A stretch of DNA of 64,000 nt from Gnetum montanum (GCA_015680685.1 MNCI01010839.1:519869-583868), one strand, 5' to 3'; numbered from the stretch's first letter, positions 47,130 to 60,187 are shown. Numbers and translations are program-made. Notes: generated by a model from the letters alone, not told the origin.

Positions 47130-48410
47130 GTATAGAAATATTAGCTAGAGAAGGTTGGATTCTTAGGTCTTCTAGATTACTAAGAAACTGTAGAGCATTT
47201 GAAAGCTACATGCCAACTCTTGAACAACAATCAACTTAGTTGGCCTACAAGTCCAATTTTAATAGCTTCATCGACTATCTCATCAAGGATGTTCCATATT
47301 CAAAATTACATCATCGTGCATATGTTTCTTAAATTTTTAGATCCCCTACTATCCCTACTACCTCTTAGATACAACTCTGTAACCTCGGTTTTGGGGACTT
47401 TGCCAATTATACAAATTCTTATTTCTCTGCAAGTCATGTCCTCAATTGGCCCCACTATCAACCTAGCATATTAATATTTGTCACAAAAGTGTTGTGGTAA
47501 AGATCCTAAGAGATGTTCTTTGGTAAATTGGTCATGAGTAAATTTACCACAATAGTACCAGTCTTCCATTGTGTCTAAATACTTAGAGACATTCTAGATT
47601 TTATATAACCTAGCTTTAACAAACATATCCCTATACGTATCTATATAGTCTACTTTATGGCCTAAAAATTCTTTAGTAATGGCATTTATAAATAAAGTAG
47701 AAGGTCCTATGAGTAACTTCCTTTTTATGTTAGGATCTATTTGGTTCCACCATCTTCTATGATTTCCAACAAAGTTGAAAACAAAATTTTGAATGGCATG
47801 TTTGGAAGATTTTCGATTAAGAATTAGCTAACGGTTTATGAACCCATTTATGCAATCTAAAACTAACTATCTTTTGGGTATAGATAGTTTATCCATACAA
47901 AACTTTGGATCTTTCTCACTAACCATTCTAGAGGAAACCTAAGGGTAATCTTCAAGTGCTTGGGTATATATTTGTGGATTTTTTAATAATTCTTCTTCAT
48001 CTAAATCAAGCTTATTCTTTTGATCATCTAAATCTATTACCATTGCTTGTGAGGATCCTTCATTAACATTGATATTTGCTTTTCCTTTGTTCATTGTCGT
48101 GGTTTCTCCTCTAGATTTTCATATTGGAGAATTAGCATTTGTTCCATATTCAAGGATGGCTAGTTTAAGAAGTTGTACGGTTGATTTTGGGACCCATTGT
48201 TTTTGTAAAGTTTTTACTTTTTCTTTTGTTTTTGCTATTGCTTGATAATTCCTATAGTTCTATCCTATTATTATACTTATTTGATCATTTGCCCAATTTT
48301 GTAATTTTATAGTATCCGTAGGGGGATCTATGGATGATTTTTGAAAGATTTGATGTGTTGTTTCTAAGTTTGAGCCAGTTTCTAGTTCTACAATAATATC
48401 TTTTGCTTTG
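47130..48410 (-). pseudogene. Endogenous caulimovirus-like coat/capsid region
   Basis: Reading downward from about 48110, an acidic stretch (DLDEEELLKNPQ) leads into a segment with RRWWNQIDPNIKR and WYYCGKFTHDQFTKEHLLGSLPQ. This arrangement is typical of the pararetrovirus capsid domain. Stops and a frame change separate it from the movement-protein frame. It is placed as coat protein by position and composition, so the call is inference. Confidence 0.55.
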
Positions 48411-48414
48411 GGAT

Positions 48415-49659
48415 CTAATTCCTCTGTTTTCTAGGTTGATCCTTCTTTGAAGATGTTCCTAGTATCTTGCTAACTTTCATTATAATTCCTAATTTCTTGA
48501 AGATCCTCTTCATTGTTGTTTCAAGATCTTCAAATTCAGGAGTGTTAATAGATTGGGATTTAGGGATTTGAAAAGATCTTCTATTATGTATGACATTAGT
48601 AGGATTTTTAACAAGAGGTAGAATCCTCTTTTGGCTAGTTTTGCCATGTTCTAAGAGATAGAAATGATCGTCCTCTGAAAACTTTGTTGTTTTTAAGTAG
48701 AATCTATAACATCTTTTAACAAGATTTGCTCCAGACCTTTTAGGGAGGATGTGATAATATAATTTTTCTATAGTGTCATCTAATTGTGGATATAGAGTAT
48801 GGATGTGTAAATTTTCAATATTGATCAAGGCTCCATAATTTATATTTGATGTACCAACTAACATAGCTTATTCTCCAAAGGGCAAAAGAGTTTTTATACT
48901 AACACTTTGAAATAACTTAAAAACTAATCTAGTGCCTATAGTGGCATAGACACTGCCTTGCTTCATATCTAAAGGAATATATGCAATAATCATTAAACTA
49001 TTAAACAGGTTGCAATCTCTCAAGGAGAGAGTAAAGTTAGGTAAGGTTACAACTAAGGCATCTAATTCAAGTCTTTCTTTAGCCTGGGTGATAATGGCAT
49101 CTTGGAAATTTTTAAATTATCTATCAACCTGAGCAATCCAATAAGGGTTCTTGAGCCTATGGTTGAAATGAGGATGGATGTGGCCATCAAGTTCTACGAT
49201 ATGAATGTAATTTTAATTAGTGGCAATCCATTTTCTAACTTTCCCTGCAAAAAAGAAAGATAGAGCAGAAGGTCTAAGACCGAATCCACTTATCTCTAAC
49301 TCATATTTAAAAAAATGCATAGAAGAGAGAGATTCAATAGGTGTTAATATTTGCATTAAATAAATCTCATGTTGTTTGGGTACAGGAGGTAGCATGGAAC
49401 AAGAAGAAGTACTACAATATTCAAATAAACAATGAGTATAAGGATTAGAAGAACCTAAGAGAAAATGATTATCTTGTGCCATGTTGTTGATTCGATGAGA
49501 CGATATACCAAAACTCACTACATATCTTACTCTCACTTGTCCATCAGTCTTCACGGCATGCCTTATGCCCTGCCTGATCCCCACACTGTACATGAAATAC
49601 ATGAACTTGGCTCTAATACCAATTCTTTCCAATATTTGTTTTGCTACAAAAATCATCAT
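48415..49659 (-). pseudogene. Endogenous caulimovirus-like movement protein frame
   Basis: One frame runs from 49659 to 48415 with only three stop codons (near 49212, 49120 and 48866). The middle part (LVVTLPNFTLSLRDCNLFN, then SVYATIGTRLVFKLF) has the beta-strand-rich look of the 30K movement protein superfamily, which carries virus between cells. It lies right after the primer-binding site, where such viruses begin coding. Orientation is opposite to the RT piece at 45.6-47.1 kb. The family call is moderate. Confidence 0.58.
49610..49621 (-). promoter_or_regulatory. Pararetrovirus primer-binding site (initiator tRNA-Met type)
   Basis: The minus strand reads TGGTATTAGAGC. Caulimovirids prime minus-strand DNA with initiator tRNA-Met at this sequence, at the start of the genome map. 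Its place beside the movement-protein frame fits that. Confidence 0.65.
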
Positions 49660-49669
49660 GAAAATGGCA

Positions 49670-50330
49670 TAGATAAAGCAAGGATGGATCTGGGGAAGAA
49701 TTGAATTCTAATAAAGGATATGATTTTCTAGGCAATGTATAGCATGCCTTGGGATGGTTTGAGTATTCATGCTAATTTATAATAATGCATCACATTTTGC
49801 AAAGTGATATTGGTGATCATACCCAAGAATCCCAATATGTAAATTCTATTCCTATTTCTAAATATAAAATTACAAATTAAGAAAACTACTACTAAGCCTT
49901 ACTCATCTCACATAGGCATATAAAAAGCCAAAAGAAATATACCATAAAACATTTTAATAAAACCAACACATATCATATCATAAATTCAATTTATAAAATA
50001 TCATACACACAAAACATAATCATGTCATTTATATATAGTACACATGTCATCCATGTCCACCATGGAAATTCTGCTAAACTTATCCACTAGGTTACTACAT
50101 AAGAGTTGCAAATGAATCAATAATGCCTAAAATTCAATACACATGAGATAAAAAATGTAATACTAGATATCTAATCTAACCTATTAGCATAACCAAAAAT
50201 CATAATACAAATGTTCAAGAGTACAAGAAGCACATAAGCATAAGGTAGGAATACTAACTTAGGCATTCAAAAAAAATTTGTACTATTACATCCTTTCACA
50301 CACACACATACACATCCCACACCACCCTAC
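49670..50330. other. No gene seen; AT-rich with a short CA repeat
   Basis: The stretch between the virus remnant and the next gypsy remnant holds only a short (CA)n run near 50297-50312 and pyrimidine-rich sequence. Confidence 0.5.
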
Positions 50331-50339
50331 ACATACCTC

Positions 50340-52900
50340 CCCCAACATTCCCTCATTAAGAATATTTCTCCTAGAATATCTTAGGATGAGATGAACACGT
50401 ATTCAACTCAAGATCCCAAGTAAACTTTTGAAAACTATGATGACTCCACAAGACTTTCACCATCAAGATGATTCTATTGTGCAACTAATGCTTCATCCAA
50501 TCCATGATTCTAACGCAACGCTCTACCTATGAGCATCATACTGAAGCTATACCTCAATCTAATCAATAATATGGTTGTCATTTATAACATACTTTCAAAG
50601 CATGGATACATGAAAAATGTCATGCATGTTGAAAAGTTGTGGAGGCAAAATCACATGATAGGCCACATCTCCTAGGTACTGACACACATTGAATGATCTT
50701 ATGTAATCAAGTCTAAACCTACTTTTCCTACTAAAATACATCATGCCTTTTAGTAGAGAGACATGAACAAACACCTTGTCACCAACTACAAGCTCAAGAG
50801 AACTCCTTCTATAATTTGCATAGTTAGCCTAACAATCTTGAGCTAATTTAAGCCACTCTCAAATCTCCTTAATTTGATCCATTATGTAAAGACTATATCT
50901 AAAATAATATATTATTTATCCTCAATCACATCCAAAAATAGAGTTTTGCAAGACCTATCATAAAAAACTTCATATGTAGCTGCTCATAAAATACCTTAAT
51001 AGCTGTTGTTATAGGAAAATTCAACCAATCATAAGAGTCTATTATAGTTCTTTGAAAACTACAAAGCATGAGACTAAATCATATCCTCCAAGATCTAGTT
51101 TACTCTCTTAACCTACTTGTATATTTATGGATGGCATCATGATCAAAAATAATTTTAACAAGAATGTCATGCATTCGTACAATATTAGATATGAACAACT
51201 ACATCACATTCTCTACACTAACCTTTATCCTCATGATAAGGAAGGAAGTTAACTTGGTCAATAAGTCAACAATGATGATGATGATATCTTTTCTATCTTC
51301 AATGCAAGGCAAACCAGTAATGAAACTTATATTGATCATCTCCCACTTCCACTCTAGAATAGTATGAGCATACAAGTAACCACCTTATCATTAATGCTTA
51401 AGCTTAATTTTCTAGTAGATCAAGCATTTTTTCATAAATTCACCAATATACCTATTCATGTTTATCCACCAATATAACCACTTGAGGAACTAATACATCT
51501 TTTCACTTACAAGATGCATCTGAAACTTGCTAAGGTGAGTTTCCTCTAATAGATGATCTTGTAAGGACATAAGCATGCACACTCGATCCTTATAACAAAG
51601 TAACCTAAGTGCATCACTTATTATTACCAAATCACTAATCTATCTAAGCTACTCATACCAAAAATTTTCTCTGCACGAATCTTGTCTAACACATCCAGCT
51701 AAGTCACCAAGCTATGAAGCTTAACATCCACTTAGCTCAAGGCATTTGCAATAACATTGTTTTTGTCTATCTCATATTGCATGGTAAAATTGAAATCATC
51801 CAACAATTTAACCCACCTCCTCTAACATTGGTTTAACTATGCCTAATTTATCAAGTACTATAGTCCTTTATGACCATTCCAAATCATCAATTGCTCACTA
51901 AACAAATAATGGTATTAAGCTTTCAAGGTAAATACCATTGCTCCCAACTCATGATCATGAATGAGATAACATGTCTCATGAGGCTTTAATTACCTTGAAG
52001 CATATACCATTACTTTGTCATCTTGTATGAGGACATACCCATAACCATCTCCTAATGCATTGGTACAAACATTGTATGCTTTACCTAACATGAGTGAAAT
52101 CATAATAGGAGTTGAAATCAATTTATGCTTAATATTATTAAAAGTAGCCTAACATTGTGGATTCCATAAGAACCTAATATCCTTATTCAATAACTTTGTC
52201 CAAGATGAAGAATGTAGGAGAAGTTCTTGATAAACCTTTTATAATAATCTGTCAAACTAAGAAAACTATGAGCCTCACCAACATTCATAGGAATAGAATA
52301 ATCTTGAATAACTAATATTTTAGTAGGAGCCATCACAATACTAGCCTTAGAAACAATGTGTCCTAAGAATTGAATATCCTTGTGCCAAAACAAATACTTC
52401 AAAGGTTTTACAAATAAGTGATGCTCTATAAGCATCTACAAAACTATTCTTAAATGTTGCTCATGAAACTCCTTTTATTGTGAGTACATTAAAATGTCAT
52501 TGAAGAAAAATAATATATTGGTCTAGATAAGATCTTATCAAACTACTCATGAGATCCATAAATATAATAGGTGCATTAGTAAATCAAAATGGTAAAATTA
52601 TGAACTCAGTATGTCCATACTAAGTCTAGAAGGCTATCTTGAAAACATCCTTCTCTCTAATGTGAACTTGATGGTCCCAAGACTTCAAATCTATCTTTGA
52701 GAATCCTTAAGCTTCTCTCAACTGATCAACCAAATTGTCTACAAGAGAGAAATAATACTTGTTCTTCAAAGTTACCTAATTGAGCTGTCAATACAAGATG
52801 GCATATACAAACTTACAACCAATTAAAGGCATAGGATTCATGCTAATCAATCCTTCTAATTAAGCAAATGAACTTTAGTTGAAAGGTATCTTATGCATTC
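50340..52900 (-). pseudogene. Second, strongly decayed chromovirus pol
   Basis: Read downward: RT motifs at about 52800-52500 (FSKIDLKSWDHQVHI, then a lost catalytic site). An RT thumb comes next (52435-52187: FLGHIVSKASIVMAP, FLSLTDYYKRFIKNF), then RNase H near 52060-51850 (YVLIQDDKVMVYASR, HDHELGAMVFTLKA). Integrase remnants run to about 50750, and VKVLW.HHSFQKFTWDLE at about 50440-50380 resembles the segment next to the chromodomain. Stops and frame changes occur every few dozen codons, more than in the 15.7-42.1 kb chromovirus, so it is older. LTRs were not found. Confidence 0.7.
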
Positions 52901-54732
52901 TCATTTTAAAGGCAAAGCTACTATCAGTCAATATACTAGTCAAAAAAGGCCTTAAAATAAGTAATTTAGCAATCAATAAAAAGGTAGATGTAATAAAAAA
53001 ATGGCATCAAGTACTTCACCAAGAAACTAGAAGGCAAGCTCATAAATGATAGAGCATTAACAAATTAGGAAAGATGAGTTATTTCATATTGGTTTCTAGA
53101 TGCTACATACCATAACTAAGATGATAAATCCAACAAAGCTCTCTTAGGAGGCACTTTGGCATGCTAAACCAGAACATATGCCTCTAAAAAGGGTATGAAA
53201 ACTCAAGAGTATTCCAAAGCATTAGTAAATGAAAGCTCTACAATTCAAGCCTTATGTTATGAGCAAACATTCAAGAAAAGCAACATTCAATCTACAAGAA
53301 ATTTGGAGCTAGTACATTAACATCAATAGACCAATACTAGTAAAGATTCTCCAAAATAATTTATATTTTATCACCTTCAATAATGATTCCTCCAAAAAGA
53401 TATGAATTAAATGCTTCAAATAGAAATTGCAAGCTCTTATTGAAAAGGGATGTAACTACACCATCAAGACACTACAAACAAACAATGGAGGGGAGGCATC
53501 ATACAAAAAATCATAAAGATAGGAACACTGTGCCTATGATAAAATAAATGAACAAAATGCTTCTTGAAAACTCAAATCAATGCTAATATATAAAAACCTA
53601 CCTTCTTATTTGTAGGAAGAAGCACTAAACACAGCAATCAAAATAGTCAATAATCTCCTAGATAAACTCAAAAAATTATGTTTGTGGGGAGAAGCATTAA
53701 ACACAACAATTAAAATAGTGAATAATCTCCTAGGAAAACTCAAAAATTTGTTCAATGAAATGTACAAATGAAGTGTTCCTAGTGTGGAGAAGTTTAGAAT
53801 CTTTGATTTATAATGTTATGCATTCATCTTACATAAGAACCAAAGCTATATTTGTGTGCACCACCATGACTCTTCTTCAAGTATGACATGAATGGTACAA
53901 ATACACAAGGCTACAAGATGTTCTTTTCATAGTAGTAAAGGATTGTAATCTTGTGAGATGTTATCTTTGCATAGATAGAGAATGAGCTCATCGCATTGGA
54001 TGATACAACCAAAGCCCATCACTTGAAGCACAATAACTAAATTTTAATAACATGCATGTAGATATTTTATCTTTGAAGATAGAACTAAACCTTTAAATGC
54101 ATTCACTTGATCACAAGAACTACTACCTACATAAGTTCATCTAGAACAATAGGATAGATAGGACTCTCATTCTAATTTTAATAATCACAAAAAGGTATAC
54201 ATTCTTAAAAATGTCAAAAGAAAGTTCTGTAGTGAAGCTCATTACCTTTAGAAGGATCTCTAAATGAAGTTAGCAAAATAGGCATGAACCACCACTGCTA
54301 CTTTTTTTAGATTTGCATCATTTTGCATGGGATTTTCTTTCAAGCACTCTAATTTCACTAAAAATATTTATTTTAAAGTCATATAATTGTAATCCAAAAT
54401 CCATCCAAACTTTTAGATAGCATTGACCTATATAAAATGCATCACTAAGTTTGGTAATTTTTAGTAAGGTAGTTCCACTTTATGGTTTTGAAAAATATGG
54501 CTAAAAAACATAACCCTAAAAAATCCTATAAAAATGTGCTTCTTCTCTCTATATACAATGTACTAGATGATTTAGTTGAATGCTTTTCTTGAGTTGTTTC
54601 AATTCCATTCTACACACTTCTTTCTTTGTTTAAAAAGGCTTCTAGCATGCAACTTACATGTTTACAAGAGAAAGGTATATTCTTCACAATGAAAATAAAA
54701 TTGGTAAGAACCTAATGAATAAATTTATAAAG
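52901..54732. other. Gene-free stretch with a 72-bp tandem duplication
   Basis: No ORF recognised. Two copies of a 72-bp unit (AGCACTAAACACAGCAATCA... / AGCATTAAACACAACAATTA...) lie at about 53621-53692 and 53693-53760. Confidence 0.5.
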
Positions 54733-55361
54733 TGATGAGTGGCGAGGTACCCCTACACTCAACCATACGAAACGAGCGTCGCACGCGCGATCCGGTCGAA
54801 CTCCGCAGATGGACTAGTTGTGGTATCTAGATAGTTAGCCTCAGGTCGTAGTTCGCTGTCTTCCCATCTAGACTAGTTTTGCATATGTCACGTATGGTTT
54901 AGTCTAGATGAGGTGTATGATGTGTTCTAATTCTAATGCTACTCCTGATGGCAGTGGAAAATAATATTAACTAATTCTAAGCTAAGAGGAANNNNNNNNN
55001 NNNNNNNNNNNNNNNNNNNNNNNNNNNNNNNNNNNNNNNNNNNNNNNNNNNNNNNNNNNNNNNNNNNNNNNNNNNNNNNNNNNNNNNNNNNNNNNNNNNN
55101 NNNNNNNNNNNNNNNNNNNNNNNNNNNNNNNNNNNNNNNNNNNNNNNNNNNNNNNNNNNNNNNNNNNNNNNNNNNNNNNNNNNNNNNNNNNNNNNNNNNN
55201 NNNNNNNNNNNNNNNNNNNNNNNNNNNNNNNNNNNNNNNNNNNNNNNNNNNNNNNNNNNNNNNNNNNNNNNNNNNNNNNNNNNNNNNNNNNNNNNNNNNN
55301 NNNNNNNNNNNNNNNNNNNNNNGTACGCGATATCGCGGCCGACGCAAACCGCGTCTCATCA
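54733..55361 (-). mobile_element. LTR of the A/B family (solo or collapsed), containing the assembly gap
   Basis: The plus strand starts TGATGAGTGGCGAGGTACCC and ends ACCGCGTCTCATCA, the reverse complements of the A/B LTR ends, so it lies on the minus strand. 259 bases of the 3' half and 39 bases of the 5' end are readable; the rest is N. The palindrome GCGATATCGC is intact at 55327-55336. Flanks TAAAG (54728-54732) and AAAAG (55362-55366) match at four of five bases. CpG pairs are numerous, unlike in A and B. Confidence 0.75.
54992..55322. other. Assembly gap (N)
   Basis: 331 undetermined bases lie inside the LTR above. Real length is unknown; a whole element could be hidden if two LTRs were collapsed. 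Open frames reported across it are meaningless. Confidence 0.98.
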
Positions 55362-58161
55362 AAAAGCAATATAAATATTACACTCCAAGTAGACCATTTT
55401 CCATCTAGTTTCTTCATTCTAAAGCCAATTTCAGTGTGGTTTCTTCCATTTCTAAATAATTATCAAGTCCATGTGTCGTGTTACATGTGATTCTTCCACT
55501 TATGAATTGACTTTGACATTCGGTATGTCTCATTTCAATTCATGAAAGGTTTCTCGTGTGTCAATTTAGGGTGGAGTGAAAATATATTCTATGTTGTTTG
55601 GATGGAAAAGAAAGCCAATAAGAAGATTTTAAAAGACCTTGCAACATTGTAAGGAAGTTTATTCTAATTTTTTTTTCATGTCGCTATCATATTTTGTTAT
55701 GGATTCTTTATTCTTCATCTATGCTTCTTGATTCATTGTTATTCTTTCACAATTTTAATTATTGTGCTAAGACTTTGCCAAATGTTTGTCAGTTCAAACT
55801 TGTTTTTATATGGAAATTAAAATTTTAATTTTGTCCAAATCATTTTCTGTCTTTTGGTAAATTTTTGAATTATGTGCAAACTTTGTCCAAGTGGCTTCCC
55901 TGCTATTTTATGATTATTTTAGATTAGCCTTAATATAAATGAAATTTTGAAAGAATTTTTGTGAAACTTTGGCTATTATCAACTTTTGGCTATTTTAGAA
56001 ATCTTGTGGATTTGGAATATAATAATATTATATATGTAACTAGTTTTGCTCAGTTGGTAGTGGGAGCTGCAAATCTTTTAGATGCCCCTATCTACATGCA
56101 GTAGTGGAGTGTTCCTTAATGGAACCCACTCCACAGAAACAATGGTTTTAGATGAATTTCCTACCATGGATTTTGATTTGTAAGTTCATGTGAGCCTAAG
56201 AAACTAGTTGAGACTATGGCACTAAGTGGTTGAATCTGGTGGTGTAATATCTATCCTTCCGATGATACATATGCCTCGATCATCGAGGATGTTAGTAGTA
56301 AGACTATTGCCAAAACCTGACCATAAGCAGCTCATTTGGTATCTTAATGATAATCCAATGATTGTAGTAAAGTTATTCCAATACCTATCAGTATATCACT
56401 TTGGTAGTGAGGGTAACTAAGAGCTAGCCTTCAAAGATGCCTTGATAAAATATATAACCTTTAGATTTTTGTGGCATCTTTGGACATAAATAATTAATAG
56501 GATAATCTAATGTTAGTAGTGATGTTATTCCAAGACATGTCAATGTATTCCTTTGATAGTGAAGGTAACCAAGACCTATCGTTTAAAGATTTTGAGATAA
56601 AATATAAAATATTGAGATTTTTGAAAATTTTGAAACATTTTTGGACTTTGAAACATTTTTGAATATTCAATTGAAAACCTTTGTCTCACCTATATCTTGA
56701 GACTTTTGGCCCAAAATTTGTATGTTTCATGAAGAAGAAAATAAAATAACTTTCTAACTCCTACATTTCGATGCAGAGAGCCTAGAATAGCTAGGGAAAT
56801 ACTAGAAGAGGAACATGAGACAAAAAGTGAACCAATTTTGTACAAGATGTACCCTCTAAATTTGAAAATTAATTTTTCTATAATTTATATTTTGCACAAT
56901 AAAAACTTTGTGCACTTTTTAGATATTTGAGCCATGTACCTATTTTTGTAAATAAATAATAAAATATAATAGATATGAAATTGTCATCTATACCATTAGA
57001 TCGTGACATTGCAAAAATCATCTTTCATTTTAGCATACACTATATATTCAAAGAATCTAATTTCGGATTATTGGAATCAATATTTTGCATACTTCTTAAT
57101 GATACAAATCTAAATTTTTTGTCATGGTGCTAATTTTCATTTTTCTTTAAATTAATTTTATTTAATTATTTATACAAGTAGTAAAAAATTTTGCTTCGCT
57201 AGATTATTCTAATGTATTTATGCTTACAATTGATAATTTTACAAATTTACAGCTTCCTTCTAAATTAGTAAATCAAGATTCAATCCAAATCTTTGGAGTT
57301 TCATAGCATTTCTATTAGTTATTTATTATTTATAGGATTTTAGAGGTAATTAATAGAGGCATTACAAGGAAAAAGCTATAGATATACAAAACACAATTCC
57401 AAAATTAATAATTAGATCTACATGGTATTCCAATTGCTTTGTTAAAAGCAGAAAAGTTGATAAATATACCTAGTTGTATAAATGTTTTCCTTCATATTAA
57501 AAAGTTTTACAACATAAATCCTTGTTTCTTCTATTTTCTTTTTTATCACAATTTGCATTATATGGCTTTGCTTTGTCGATGTTTAAAAAGTTCACCCTAA
57601 AAAGATTTTATTTAGTTCAATTGTTTATTTCAATTCTCTTGATCTATCCTTAACAAGAACTCTACTGTAAAATATATATTTTAAAATTTCACAATTCAGA
57701 TAAAATAGCGCATTTAGTTTGAAAGAAAGAGGTCTTCATGAGAAATTATTAATGTCATTTGACTTATACACATTTTGTTCTTTTATGCTTCAAAAAGCGC
57801 ACATAAGCTGAGGTCATCGACCACTTTCATTTGAACGTCTTTACAAATAGAGGTCTCATTTGCATATCCCCTGAAACTATATGTTATCTAGAATTTTTCC
57901 GATGCCCATACCCACAATTAAGGATGATTTCCAGGAGTGCATTTGATATTAAAAATGCAAAATTCTTAAGGGTTCCTGTGAGTCCTTCAAAAGTCTAATT
58001 TATGACTTTTTTATGATATCAGAAATTGATCAAGCTTACAATATAAATCACAACAAACTGACATATTAATGCCTGCATCTTTGTCTGACCACTCTTAAGA
58101 AGATAATACAACTTGACCTGAAAAAAACTCCCAACTTCCAGAATTGCGCCTGTAGCAACTC
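55362..58161. other. Intergenic stretch 3' of chorismate synthase
   Basis: AT-rich, no gene recognised. Near 55950-55975 TTGCTCAGTTGG resembles an RNA polymerase III A box, but no B box follows at the right distance. A hairpin lies at 56104-56134 (GTGGAGTG...CACTCCAC). The last few hundred bases before 58161 should hold the 3' untranslated region of chorismate synthase. Confidence 0.5.
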
Positions 58162-60187
58162 TCAACTATGAAATGCTACCTGCTCTTTGTCCAAGGATTC
58201 TTGAAATGGTGAATCAATAGGAAGCAATTCGCACTGGGCATACTGTTGCAGCAACTGATCAATTAACACCAAGGCAACCATAGCTTCAACCATTGGTACC
58301 GCTGCAGATTAGAGTAATCAGAAAACATACACGTCAATAAAAAAATACTACATTAGTTTGTCATATTTGTAGACTCTAAATAAAATTTCTAGGCATTTAT
58401 GCATGATTATTGTTGCTTAATAATCAATAACAAGATAAGTGAGTCTAAGTTGGAACATGAAGGAGTGGACCTGGCATTTTGATATTTGCATTCAAGAGCT
58501 ACCACTCACCTCTGGGAACAACACAGGGATCATGCCGACCACGTGCTCGAAGTTCAGTTTCCTCCCTGCTTCTAGTGACAGTGTGTTGTTTCTTCTGAAG
58601 TAGAGGAATTAGATCCATTATTAATGCATAATCCTCAGGTTTAACTAATATAAACCACGAAATAATAAATACAACCAATGGAAAATAGCAATCTGAAAGG
58701 CAACTGAGTGTCTCTACTTATAAGCAATATATTTCCTGGAAGAAATTCAGATGGAAGCCACAATTGGCGTCATGATTGGGAAACTACTTTAGTGTAATCA
58801 TAATACACCCAAGAATTTTCCATGTATTTTGTTATATTTTCTTTTAACAAGACCAGAAAACATCAAGAAATTGTATAACTATGGTAAGTTTCCCTCTTGC
58901 ATGTTATCATACCGTGATTGTAGATGTTGGCTTGAAAGCAAGCCTCATATTTATCATCTCACCATTTGATATTCCGCCCTATCCAAAAAGACAATAAAAA
59001 AGAAACAAATCTTTTAGCAAAGGTTCTAATTAACAAAGCAAGGATTTATTTAAGCAAAATTAGGACAGCATACCTGAATGCCACCAGACCTATTTGTCCG
59101 AGTCCGAACATTTCCTCTCTGATCCAGGTAAAATTCATCATTGTGTTCACTACCAGTCATTAGGGTACCTAGAATCATAAAAACAACATATGCTTGTTCA
59201 ATAGTCAGCTGACCTAGCTGCACACCAAAACAAGAAAGAGTTCTCAGTATTCCACCTGCAAATCCACTGCCAATTTCAAATCCCTTTGTGGCAGGCAAGG
59301 ACATGAGGGCTTTAGCAAGTTCCGCCTCAAGCTTGTCAAACACTGGTGTTCCAAGCCCCTAACAACCACCAACTCAATATTCAGCAACAATATTATAGGA
59401 AAATTCATACTCTGAATATAGCCAATCAGGTGGTAGCTCAATTGATAATTCTTTGGCTTGTCAGTGAATAAGTTATGAGTTCAAACTATGACTAAGGTAC
59501 TGTTACACCCATGGCAGCCAAGTGTAAATCCCCAGGTCATACAGTTAGAATTTCTAAATATGGATAAAAAATGCCCTGCATACCCTTGGAACACCTCTAA
59601 CAATGCATGTAACAATGCCACCAACTGAATCACCCTTTACTCGTACAGCATCGATAGCAGCTATCATCTTCTCTGCATATTCTGCATCTGGGCATCTGAC
59701 TATGTTACTTTCAATCTGCAGAATATACTGGGGTCAACGAAGGAATTCAAGCCAAAAATTAAAAATTAAAATTAAAATTTATAAAAATCAAGGGAAGCTA
59801 CAGAGAACCATAATATGAAAGCCTTCAAAATCAAACCAAATGCTAGCCTTTGACTAGCTTTAAGAATTGTCTGTACAATTTCACAACTTTACTAGTATGA
59901 AAAAATATAAATAATTTAAAAAATTTATTTCTGACAACTCTATTTCATTTTTTAATTTCATAGTCAGTTGCTCTGATTAAATACTCCAACTAGAATCTTT
60001 ACTGTATCCACCCTAATGTTTGAAAGCAAAGAAAAAAGCTAAAATTTAAGAATTGCACACGACTCAAGTCAATCTTGTTGTGCTCTCGCATGTCTGCAGA
60101 AAATACCTGATCCAATGTTAGGGTCTGATGATCAACAATTCCATCAGGTAGGATTACTTTATGAACCTGTGAAACATAAGCAAGAAT
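58162..60187 (-). CDS. Chorismate synthase, C-terminal seven exons (partial gene)
   Basis: Chorismate synthase converts 5-enolpyruvylshikimate 3-phosphate to chorismate, the last shikimate-pathway step, with reduced flavin, in plastids. Exons on the minus strand: 60187-60107, 59715-59584, 59358-59256, 59168-59074, 58978-58913, 58594-58510, 58301-58162. They sum to 702 bp, giving 233 residues and a TGA. All introns have GT-AG ends and every junction keeps frame. Conserved blocks are [86 protein letters not shown], and a QYAQC tail. No stop interrupts it, so selection appears to hold. The N-terminal half, transit peptide and promoter are not in the window; codon 60187 begins a downstream exon. 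Confidence 0.93.
59428..59540 (+). mobile_element. SINE-like insertion in a chorismate synthase intron
   Basis: GGTAGCTCAATTGATAATTC (A-box region, about 59432) and GAGTTCAAACT (B-box region, 59477-59487) have the layout of a tRNA-derived SINE head, with G-to-A and similar decay. It lies in the intron between exons 59584-59715 and 59256-59358, on the strand opposite to the gene. Ends and target duplication are not resolved. Confidence 0.5.

Noticed and set aside
50297-50312. CA microsatellite
   Set aside because: Too short and common to be informative on its own.
54977-55417. Open frames across the N run
   Set aside because: The translation is mostly undetermined residues; a gap artefact.
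55950-56020. Third SINE head or tRNA
   Set aside because: A good A-box-like word but no B box at proper spacing.
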